Assembly: GCA_946887385.1 (NCBI GenBank)
Contig: CAMPKU010000253.1
Coordinates: 1-5,542 of the forward strand
Reading direction: 5' to 3'
DNA length: 5,542 bases
From: an uncultured Gammaproteobacteria bacterium
GTDB taxonomy: Bacteria; Pseudomonadota; Gammaproteobacteria; Rariloculales; Rariloculaceae
This document shows positions 1 through 5,281 of this stretch, piece after piece (positions within the stretch are counted from its first letter, which is position 1; each line of letters begins with the position of its first letter). The position numbers and the translations under genes were made by a program. The notes under the pieces are model-generated. The model saw only the letters and a list, made by a program, of their open reading frames with translations, made no database searches and was not told the DNA's origin.

Positions 1-1160
1 GCCGCAAGGTCCGTGACGTTGCTCTTCAAGTGCGCGACGACTTCGGGCTGCTGCTCGAACGTGAACCGCTGCCAATATGGGCTGTTCGGGCCGTACGTCT
101 CGACGAAGCTCTCCTTGCCGTCGAGCACGAGGTCGGCGAACTGGCCCTTCTTGAACGCCTCGATCACCTCCACCTGAAGCAGCGGCGCCTTGGCGTGATA
201 CGGATCGAGCTCGACGAACGCGTGATACGCGTCGGCCGCGTCCTGGTAGCGCTCCTGCTCGAGATAGAGATCGCCCAGATTCGTGTACGAGATGAACGCG
301 TACGGCCGCGCGCCGCGGCGGCTGAAGTGGCGCGAGATCGACTCGGGACCGTCGAGATACGAGAAGCCGATCGAGACGACACGAAACGTATCGTCCACGA
401 GCTCTTGCTGCGCGCGGCCCATCGCCGCGTACAGCACTGCGGGGTCGCGATCGCCCGCGGCCGCATTGTCGGTGCCGAGCTGCCGATCGAGCAGCGCGAA
501 GAACGACGTCAAGCTCTCTTCGTATTCCTGCTGCTTGAACAGCGCCCAACCGTGCTTGTACAGCGACTGCTCGTAGAACCCCGAAGCCTCGCCCGCTTCG
601 ATGACTTGCGCGTAAGCGCGCTCGGACTCCCGGTAGCGCTTCAGCACGAACAACGTCTCGCCGCGGCGGAAGTGGGCTTCGTCGAGGTGCACGGTGCGCG
701 GGTATTCGGCAATGAGCCGATCGAGCGTCGCCAGCGAGTCGTCGTTGCGCCCTTCGGCTTCGTAGGCGCGCGCGAGCTGATAGAGCACGAGGTCGTTCTT
801 CGCGTAGTTCGGATACGACTTCAGCAGCTGCTCGTACATTTGTATGGTGCCGCCGAGCGTGTCGAGCGTCTGCACGTTGCTCGAGAGCTGCTCGATGTCG
901 GCGGTCTCGAGCTGAAGGTCTGCGAGCCGCCGCATCGCTTCGGCCTTGAGCAGCGGATCGTCGGAGGCGATGTCGAGGAACGCCCGGTAGCTCTCCATCG
1001 CTTTCGCTTCGCCGCCTTCGATGATGGCGCTCGTGTCCACCTCGACGGTGGCGCGCTCAAGATCCTTGATGGTGCCCGTCTCCTCATCGCGGTGGCGATC
1101 GCGGCCGAACGGCCAGATCGCGGCGGCGGCGAGCAGCACGAGCAGCGGCGCGTGCGTCAT
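1..1160 (-). CDS. TPR-repeat envelope protein, 3'-truncated by window edge
   Basis: 386 complete codons are visible from an ATG at 1160, and the frame stays open to base 1, so the C-terminus is missing. The protein begins with a hydrophobic stretch (about residues 4-18, ending in Trp-Pro-Phe-Gly) that could be a signal or membrane anchor. Several TPR-like helical pairs follow: about 51-85, 107-155 (with LYQLARAYEAEGR), 156-190 (HFRRGETLFVLKRYRES), 195-230 (LYKHGWALFKQQEYEES) and 288-325 (YTNLGDLYLEQERYQDA). TPRs bind other proteins, so a scaffold or adaptor role at the cell envelope is inferred; no enzyme motif is visible. The start overlaps the stop of the upstream TPR gene as ATGA and has a GGAGG 7 nt upstream, which indicates translational coupling. 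No cysteine occurs in the visible part. The specific family and full length are unknown. Confidence 0.87.
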   Translation of the reverse strand, partial: MTHAPLLVLLAAAAIWPFGRDRHRDEETGTIKDLERATVEVDTSAIIEGGEAKAMESYRAFLDIASDDPLLKAEAMRRLADLQLETADIEQLSSNVQTLDTLGGTIQMYEQLLKSYPNYAKNDLVLYQLARAYEAEGRNDDSLATLDRLIAEYPRTVHLDEAHFRRGETLFVLKRYRESERAYAQVIEAGEASGFYEQSLYKHGWALFKQQEYEESLTSFFALLDRQLGTDNAAAGDRDPAVLYAAMGRAQQELVDDTFRVVSIGFSYLDGPESISRHFSRRGARPYAFISYTNLGDLYLEQERYQDAADAYHAFVELDPYHAKAPLLQVEVIEAFKKGQFADLVLDGKESFVETYGPNSPYWQRFTFEQQPEVVAHLKSNVTDLA

Positions 1161-3064
1161 TGGCCGCCCTCCGCGAGCGCCGCTGCGGGCCCGCCGGCCG
1201 GCTCCACGTTGGCAGCGGCGCGGTCGTAGATCGAGGCGAGCGCGAAGCGCGCCTGCACCATGTACGTATTGAGCCGGTCGCGCTGCGCCTGAAGCTCTTG
1301 CACGGCGATGCCCTGGAGAAACTCCTGCTGCCGATTCAGCGCGAGCTGCGCCGATTCCCGAAGCCCCTGCACGCGCGGCTGCAGGCCGTCGATGCGCGCC
1401 GTGAGCGCCGCGAACTTCTCCGGCCAATCGTCGCGCGAGCTCGCCACCTGATGGTGGCGGCGCTGCGCTTCGCGGAGTTGCCGGTCGAGATCGCCCAACG
1501 CTTTGCGCTCGGCCCAGAGGCGCGCCTTGTAGTCGCGGCGCAGATCCCACAGCAGCAGCCCGCGCAAGAAGCGGTGCTTCGCGCGGATCGCCTCGGTGGC
1601 GGCATCGTTCGGCACGCGCGCGAGCTTCGCCTCCATGCTTTGAAGCATCGCCCAGGTCTCTTGCTCTTTCGGCGTGCCGAGCGCAACCACGTCCTCGCTG
1701 CGCTCGATGGCTTGCAGCCGCGACTCGAGATCCACGCGGCGCGCCACCATGGCCGGCAAGTCGACGCTCGACAGACTGCCGTCGATGGCCGGACGGCGCT
1801 GCACGTAGGCGCGCTGGCGCGTATCGAGAATGTCGTCGAACGCGCCCAGGCTCTCCGTCCAACGATCGAGGTTGCGATTGAGCTGCAGCAAGTCGCGATA
1901 GTTCTTGAGCCCCTCTTGGAAGCGATTGCTGGCCAAGAGCTCGTACAGGTAGCGGCTTTCGATTGAGTCGGGAATGCGCTCGAGGCGCCAGTACCAGCCG
2001 GAGGCGTCGGCGCCGCCGTCGTCGCGTTCGCCGAGCAAGCTCGCGATGAGCTGGCCGTTCTCGATGCTCTCGATCGACTGCGTGAGGCGGCCGATCTCGC
2101 CGCTGAACGCAGCGATGGCGTCGGCGTAGTGATCCGCGGCCTGCTTGTCGGCGCCGAGCTGCGCGTACGCATACGGCACCGCAAGCAGCGACTCCTGCAC
2201 GGCCGAGTCGAGCAGACTGCGGTCGCGCAGCGCCAGCCACGGTGCCAGCGCCGCGCGATAGTCGGCGCCTTCCGCGTCCGACCAGCCGACGCCGAGCAGC
2301 GCCTTGTTAGAGAACGGCCCGTTCAGCCGCACGCGCTGCAGCGAAGGCTTCGCCTCCACGGGCCGGGCGGCTTGCAGCCACGCATAGCCCAGCGCCACGT
2401 TGGCCTTGTCGCGCAGCGCATCGAGATCCCGATTCTCGGGGTCGAGCTGACCCACCTCGTCGAGCACGCGCGCGCCGGCTTCAACCTGGCCGAGCCGCAC
2501 GAGCGCTACACCGATGTTGTACTTGGCATAGCCCACCCAGGCGTCGCTGGGGCGGCGCCACGACTCGAGCGCGGTCAACGCCTCCGCGAATCGCCCTTGA
2601 TCCATGAGCACCTGCGCCTGAAGCATGCGCCGTTCGGGCTCGATCTCCTCGGGCAGCTCACCGACGATGCGGTTCAGCGCCGCCTCGGCTTCGCTCAAGT
2701 AGCCGCGTTGTTGCCAGATTCTGGCGAGGAAATACCACGCGCGGTCGTGCAGCGCGGGCTCCACCGACTGCTCGAGCACGCGACTGAAAATTTCGCCGGC
2801 CAAGCGGTGTTGACCGTACGACAGATACAAGCCGCCGAGCATGAGCTCGGCCTCGGCCCCGTGATGCTCGAGCTCACCGCGTTCTTGCGCCGCGAGCAAT
2901 CGCGTGAGCGCGGTGAAGTAGTCCTCTTGAAAGAACTCGAACAGCACTTCGCCGTAGGCGAGGTCCTGCACGACGATGCCGCCGTCATCACCGCGCGCCC
3001 CGGCCGCGGTGGCGGCCGGCAGCGCGAGCGCGACTGCCGTCACGATGGGGAGACGACCGGCCAC
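1157..3064 (-). CDS. Exported TPR protein with long helical/coiled-coil C-terminal half
   Basis: A complete 635-residue protein. It starts with a Sec-type signal peptide (about residues 1-22: Arg4, then a hydrophobic Val/Ala/Leu core ending near TAAGA), so it is probably periplasmic. Residues about 38-320 are alpha-helical TPR-like repeats, for example 75-100 (LYLSYGQHRLAGEIFSRVL), 110-133 (WYFLARIWQQRGYLSEAEAAL), 149-168 and 179-206 (YNIGVALVRLGQVEAGARVL). From about 320 to 610 it is highly charged and helical, with Leu/Gln/Arg/Glu-rich segments (440-480, 515-600) typical of coiled coils. No catalytic motif and no cysteine are seen. The GTG start is supported by the signal peptide and by GGGAG 6 nt upstream; no in-frame ATG nearby would keep the signal. 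It starts 3 bp after the preceding gene's stop and overlaps the next gene by ATGA. Inference: a structural or scaffolding partner in a periplasmic complex. The exact family is not recognised. Confidence 0.9.
   Translation of the reverse strand: MAGRLPIVTAVALALPAATAAGARGDDGGIVVQDLAYGEVLFEFFQEDYFTALTRLLAAQERGELEHHGAEAELMLGGLYLSYGQHRLAGEIFSRVLEQSVEPALHDRAWYFLARIWQQRGYLSEAEAALNRIVGELPEEIEPERRMLQAQVLMDQGRFAEALTALESWRRPSDAWVGYAKYNIGVALVRLGQVEAGARVLDEVGQLDPENRDLDALRDKANVALGYAWLQAARPVEAKPSLQRVRLNGPFSNKALLGVGWSDAEGADYRAALAPWLALRDRSLLDSAVQESLLAVPYAYAQLGADKQAADHYADAIAAFSGEIGRLTQSIESIENGQLIASLLGERDDGGADASGWYWRLERIPDSIESRYLYELLASNRFQEGLKNYRDLLQLNRNLDRWTESLGAFDDILDTRQRAYVQRRPAIDGSLSSVDLPAMVARRVDLESRLQAIERSEDVVALGTPKEQETWAMLQSMEAKLARVPNDAATEAIRAKHRFLRGLLLWDLRRDYKARLWAERKALGDLDRQLREAQRRHHQVASSRDDWPEKFAALTARIDGLQPRVQGLRESAQLALNRQQEFLQGIAVQELQAQRDRLNTYMVQARFALASIYDRAAANVEPAGGPAAALAEGGQ
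1168..1172 (-). promoter_or_regulatory. Strong ribosome binding site (GGAGG) inside upstream gene
   Basis: On the minus strand GGAGG lies 7 nt before the ATG at 1160, within the last codons of the 635-residue TPR gene. Together with the ATGA overlap it fixes the start of the downstream TPR gene and allows both re-initiation and independent initiation. Confidence 0.75.
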
Positions 3065-3067
3065 CGG

Positions 3068-3658
3068 CTACTCCCACTCCTTCACGACGAACTCCGGCTG
3101 CTGCTTGCTCACGCGATCCGAGATCGTGAGCTCGATGTACTTCGGCCCAATACCCTTCTCGAACACGAGCGACGCTGCGCGTCGATAATCGCGCGTGTGC
3201 GGGCCCTGGCCCGTGAACACGGCCACGAGCTCGTGCTCGCCGGCCTTCAAGTTGCCGATGAAGAGCCGCTGCACGCCGCCCTTCAGCAGCGCGTCGGCCT
3301 CGCGTTCCGTGTACAGATAGTTGGCGACATCTTTGTCGTCGATTTTGAGCTCGACGGAGTCGAGCCCGAAGAACTCGCCCACGTCCATCGAGATGAACAC
3401 CGCGGTTTGCGTGTTCGACGGAAACAGCAGCTCCTCCTCGAGCAGGAAGAGATCGCGATTCAAGTCGAGCACTTGCTTCTTGAGATCCTGCACGTCCTCG
3501 TCGAGCGTGCGGAACTCGGTGCGCTGCTCGGCCGCCGAGTCGGCGCGCGGCGCAAACTCGGGCACGGCCGCAACCGTCGCGGGCGCCTGCTGCGCGGCAA
3601 CCACCGCGGCTTGCGCCGCGAGCAGCGCCAGAGACACCGACACAGTCCACTTCATCAT
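3068..3658 (-). CDS. Small secreted protein: signal peptide, coiled coil, beta-rich domain of unknown function
   Basis: 196 residues from the ATG at 3658. Residues 1-23 form a clear signal peptide (MMKW, then a hydrophobic core, ending AVVAAQ). After a Pro/Ala-rich linker, residues 45-79 form a short coiled coil: hydrophobics at 52, 56, 59, 63, 66, 70, 73 and 77 keep an exact 4-3 heptad spacing. Residues about 81-196 alternate like beta strands (TAVFISMDV, VQRLFIGNLKAGEHELVAVF, KYIELTISD), suggesting an Ig/beta-sandwich-like fold; this is inference. No cysteine or catalytic motif is seen. An in-frame ATG at 3691 overlaps the upstream stop as ATGA and would add 11 basic residues (207 in all), but it lacks a ribosome binding site. 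The ATG at 3658 has GGAG 6 nt upstream and gives a standard signal peptide, so it is preferred. It sits between a TlpA-like gene and a TPR gene and is probably part of the same periplasmic assembly. The family is not recognised. Confidence 0.87.
   Translation of the reverse strand: MMKWTVSVSLALLAAQAAVVAAQQAPATVAAVPEFAPRADSAAEQRTEFRTLDEDVQDLKKQVLDLNRDLFLLEEELLFPSNTQTAVFISMDVGEFFGLDSVELKIDDKDVANYLYTEREADALLKGGVQRLFIGNLKAGEHELVAVFTGQGPHTRDYRRAASLVFEKGIGPKYIELTISDRVSKQQPEFVVKEWE
3071..3075 (-). promoter_or_regulatory. Ribosome binding site (GGGAG) supporting a GTG start
   Basis: GGGAG lies 6 nt before the GTG at 3064, and a second purine-rich AAGGAG (3077-3082) lies slightly further upstream. 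Both sit in the final codons of the preceding gene. They support the non-ATG start of the 635-residue TPR gene. Confidence 0.6.
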
Positions 3659-3664
3659 CGTAGG

Positions 3665-3668
3665 CTCC
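3665..3668 (-). promoter_or_regulatory. Ribosome binding site (GGAG) deciding the start of the coiled-coil/beta protein
   Basis: GGAG on the minus strand lies 6 nt before the tandem ATG-ATG at 3658/3655. The alternative upstream ATG at 3691 has no purine-rich stretch at a suitable distance, which favours the shorter 196-residue product. Confidence 0.6.
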
Positions 3669-3687
3669 AACCGCCGATTGCGTTTCG

Positions 3688-4194
3688 TCATTCGCGCAGC
3701 AACGCTTGCACGTGCTCGAGGTACTGCTCTTCGTTGCCGCGCCGAAATCCCTCGAAGACCTCGCGCACCACGCCGCCGCGATCGACGAGCACCATCACGG
3801 GCATCTTCGTAACGTCGTACAGCCGGCCCACTTCGCCGCCGGCGTCGTGCAGCACCGGATAACTCGCCTGCCCCGCAGCCTCACCGGCCTGGCGCGCCGT
3901 CTGATCGAGGCTCACCGCGAGCAGCTCGACTCCGGCATCCTGATAGCGCTCGCGCATCTCGCCGAGCGTCTCGAGCTGCGCGCGGCAATCGCCGCACCAC
4001 GTAGCCCAGAAGCTCAACATCACCACCTCGCCGCGGTATTCCGACAGGCGCAGGTTTTTGCCCGACAGGCTCTTCAGCACGAAGTCGGGCGCTTCGCTGC
4101 CCTTGAGTTGCGTAGCCGCAGACACGCTACCGGCGACCACCAACAACAACGCGAGCGCTGCACCGCTCCATCGCGCTCGAATCCGTTCTCTCAT
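3688..4194 (-). CDS. TlpA/ResA-like thiol-disulfide oxidoreductase, exported
   Basis: A complete 168-residue thioredoxin-fold protein of the TlpA/ResA/AhpC-TSA type, the usual length for the family. Residues 1-26 are a signal peptide (basic MRERIRAR, hydrophobic core LALLLVVAG, cleavage expected after SVSA), which puts the protein in the periplasm. The family opening APDFVLKSLSGKNLRLSEYRG spans 35-55. The active site FWATWCGDC has Cys67 and Cys70; the family cis-proline is Pro132 (KMPVMVLVD). The family reduces or isomerises disulfides in exported proteins, for example in cytochrome c maturation. The dipeptide between the cysteines is Gly-Asp rather than the common x-Pro, which should change the redox potential. 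No ccm or dsb genes are nearby; it heads a cassette of exported proteins in which it has the only visible cysteines, so its substrate is unknown. GAGG lies 8 nt before the ATG. The fold is certain; the exact role is not. Confidence 0.95.
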   Translation of the reverse strand: MRERIRARWSGAALALLLVVAGSVSAATQLKGSEAPDFVLKSLSGKNLRLSEYRGEVVMLSFWATWCGDCRAQLETLGEMRERYQDAGVELLAVSLDQTARQAGEAAGQASYPVLHDAGGEVGRLYDVTKMPVMVLVDRGGVVREVFEGFRRGNEEQYLEHVQALLRE

Positions 4195-4202
4195 GCCAAA
4201 GT

Positions 4203-4206
4203 CCTC
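4203..4206 (-). promoter_or_regulatory. Ribosome binding site (GAGG) of the TlpA-like gene
   Basis: GAGG on the minus strand lies 8 nt before the ATG at 4194. It supports this start for the first gene of the four-gene cassette. Confidence 0.55.
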
Positions 4207-4312
4207 GTGAACGTCGTCGGGAACGGCGCAGGAAACCCTATTCCGCCGCTGCCGCGCGGGTCTATGAGCCAGGTCTCAGAGTCCCCTTGTGAGGGAATCG
4301 CGCGACAGTGCG

Positions 4313-4328
4313 AGCACGAACCGTGCCA
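4313..4328 (-). promoter_or_regulatory. Candidate sigma-54 (-24/-12) promoter for the four-gene cassette
   Basis: The minus strand reads TGGCACGGTTCGTGCT. Against the sigma-54 consensus TGGCACR-N4-TTGCW it matches 11 of the 12 specified positions, with the invariant GG and GC exactly 10 nt apart. It points toward the TlpA-like gene; transcription would start near 4302 and leave a leader of about 108 nt. No paired enhancer-binding site was recognised upstream. The same bases contain a perfect GCACG-AAC-CGTGC inverted repeat, so an operator is an alternative reading. This is pattern matching only. Confidence 0.35.
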
Positions 4329-4461
4329 CGAGTCACAAGCGCGCCGAGAACCGCGCCGCTATTGGGTTTCGGCCGAGAGAGGTGTTTTCAGCGCAGCGCG
4401 ATTTGTCGGCGTGCGGCTACAGCGCCGGCCCTTGCCAACCACGAAGTGTGCGAATCCGCGC

Positions 4462-4486
4462 GTCTCGGCTGTCGCCCGACAGAGAC
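4462..4486. repeat. Small bulged hairpin next to the REP-like palindrome
   Basis: CTGTC (4469-4473) and GACAG (4478-4482) form a perfect stem around GCCC. They are flanked by GTCT (4462-4465) and AGAC (4483-4486), which pair if the three bases CGG are bulged. It ends 13 bp from the larger palindrome at 4500-4541. It has no T-run after it on either strand, so it is not a typical intrinsic terminator. It may be part of the same repeat unit or an mRNA 3' structure. Confidence 0.45.
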
Positions 4487-4499
4487 ACGGGTGACGCCA

Positions 4500-4541
4500 G
4501 GGGACGGATTTATTTTCCGGCAGGAAAGTTAATCCGTCCCC
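4500..4541. repeat. REP-like palindromic element (42 bp)
   Basis: Perfect 11-bp outer arms GGGGACGGATT (4500-4510) and AATCCGTCCCC (4531-4541) enclose 20 bp. After one T-T mismatch the inside pairs again for 7 bp (4512-4518 with 4523-4529, including one G-U), leaving a GGCA loop. The whole element can fold as one long hairpin. The GGGGAC...GTCCCC ends and single-hairpin form resemble dispersed REP elements associated with RAYT (Y1, IS200-like) transposases; that assignment is from recall of the type, not a search. It lies about 10 bp past the Uma2 stop, so in that transcript it could also act as a 3' stabiliser or weak terminator. No T-run follows it. Confidence 0.75.
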
Positions 4542-4550
4542 TCTTCAGAC

Positions 4551-5132
4551 CTAGAACAGCTCGTCGATATCGAGCTCCGCCCCGAGCGACGCCAAAGCCA
4601 CACCGCCGGACACAACCTCGTCGCACTGCGCATAGCCGGTGCGGCGCGCGGCGCGATGACGCACGATGCGGTGGTTGACCAAGTCGACGACCCAGTACTC
4701 GGCTACGCGGTGCATTGCGTACAAGCGAGCTTTGTCCTCGAGGTCGTAGCGCAACGTCGAGTCGCTGACTTCGATCAGCAATAGGATGTCCTTGGCCGTC
4801 GGATGCCCATGGCGATAGGCATCGGCCATCCGCCTGACGAGCGCGAAATCGGGTTGAGGCTCGGAGCGCGGCATGAAGCGCACGGGCTGTTGCACGCGAA
4901 CGTCCACGGAGTCGTCGACGGCACGCGTCAACCGCCGAGTGAGCAGCGTGACGACGGCCGCGTGCTGACTGCCGATCGGCGGCAGGTCGACGATCTCCCC
5001 TTCGATCAACTCGGTGCGATCGTTGGGGGACAGCAAACCGACCTCGGCCATGCGGTAGTAGTCGTGGACCGTGAGCCGATGCGGCCGCGGCCAGCTTTCC
5101 GCTTGGGCGCTCATGGCTTGTTCATCGCTCAT
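4551..5132 (-). CDS. Uma2-family (DUF820) putative endonuclease
   Basis: A complete 193-residue protein of normal length for the Uma2 family, which has a PD-(D/E)XK nuclease fold and is annotated as putative restriction-type endonuclease; its substrate is generally unknown. The family pattern is intact: an N-terminal helix (HDYYRMAEVGLLSPNDRTELIEGEIV, positions 23-48, with Glu44 and Glu46), a PDFALV motif with Asp95, LLLIEVSDSTLRYDLEDK with Glu121 and Lys134, then EYWVVD at 145-150. No signal peptide is present, so it is cytoplasmic. The ATG at 5132 lacks an obvious ribosome binding site; an in-frame ATG at 5114 (residue 7) is no better supported. It stands alone between an antitoxin-like gene and a REP-like palindrome, with no methylase visible, so it is not an evident restriction-modification pair. 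The setting suggests acquired accessory DNA. Family assignment is very secure; activity is not shown. Confidence 0.95.
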   Translation of the reverse strand: MSDEQAMSAQAESWPRPHRLTVHDYYRMAEVGLLSPNDRTELIEGEIVDLPPIGSQHAAVVTLLTRRLTRAVDDSVDVRVQQPVRFMPRSEPQPDFALVRRMADAYRHGHPTAKDILLLIEVSDSTLRYDLEDKARLYAMHRVAEYWVVDLVNHRIVRHRAARRTGYAQCDEVVSGGVALASLGAELDIDELF

Positions 5133-5141
5133 TCGGGTTCA

Positions 5142-5170
5142 ACGATACGCGCGCACACCGAAAAAACGAA
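5142..5170 (-). promoter_or_regulatory. Weak candidate sigma-70 promoter for the Uma2 gene
   Basis: On the minus strand a poor -35 (TTCGTT, 5165-5170) and a partial -10 (TATCGT, 5142-5147) are separated by 17 bp. The -10 ends 9 bp before the ATG at 5132, so transcription would begin almost at the start codon. That fits the missing ribosome binding site and would give a leaderless message. The -35 match is poor and the call is tentative. Confidence 0.22.
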
Positions 5171-5281
5171 GCGCACCACCGACGATTGCAGCGCAAATCA
5201 AGCCAGCAGGCAAACGCCAGAGCGAGCCGAAAATGTGCGCGGTTTATGCAGAAAGTTCGCGGGGTCGCAGGCACACGGCGA

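Larger units (their letters stand above)
4195..4550. other. Intergenic region of 356 bp with regulatory and repeat signals, no gene
   Basis: No convincing gene is seen on either strand. Plus-strand open frames across it are Arg/Ser/Ala-rich, lack ribosome binding sites and run antisense into the Uma2 gene. From right to left the region holds a 42-bp REP-like palindrome, a smaller hairpin, a GC-rich stretch of about 130 bp without a recognised signal, a sigma-54-like site, and a roughly 120-bp stretch that would be the 5' leader of the TlpA-led cassette. Confidence 0.7.

Noticed and set aside
30..1229. A 399-codon plus-strand open frame antisense to the truncated TPR gene
   Set aside because: It is Arg/Val/Leu/Glu-rich low-complexity sequence, as expected from the antisense of a GC-rich coding region. 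It has no domain, and the minus frame shows clear TPR repeats with a ribosome binding site.
2988..3650. A 220-codon minus-strand frame over the coiled-coil/beta protein
   Set aside because: Its Arg/Gly/Ala-rich product has no structure, while the overlapping frame has a signal peptide, an exact heptad coil and a ribosome binding site.
3659..3691. ATGA-coupled upstream start (3691) for the coiled-coil/beta protein
   Set aside because: It has no ribosome binding site and would put 11 extra basic residues before an already complete signal peptide. The ATG at 3658 with GGAG is preferred, though coupling from 3691 cannot be excluded.
2129..3862. A 577-codon plus-strand open frame spanning parts of three minus-strand genes
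   Set aside because: It crosses several gene boundaries and is rich in His/Arg/Leu/Glu without a recognisable domain. It is a GC-driven shadow.
4279..4298. TCCCC-TTGTG-AGGGA imperfect inverted repeat in the cassette leader
   Set aside because: It has a five-base arm with a mismatch and sits in GC-rich sequence. It shares a GTCCCC with the REP-like element but has no palindromic partner, so it is probably chance.
4289..4678. Plus-strand frames across the intergenic region into the Uma2 gene
   Set aside because: The products are basic and low in complexity, they lack ribosome binding sites, they run through the palindrome and they are antisense to a secure gene.
5160..5200. A T-run (minus strand) after a possible GCGC/GCGC stem, as a terminator for the HTH gene
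   Set aside because: The stem is only 4 bp with a loop of about 16 nt, too weak to call an intrinsic terminator.
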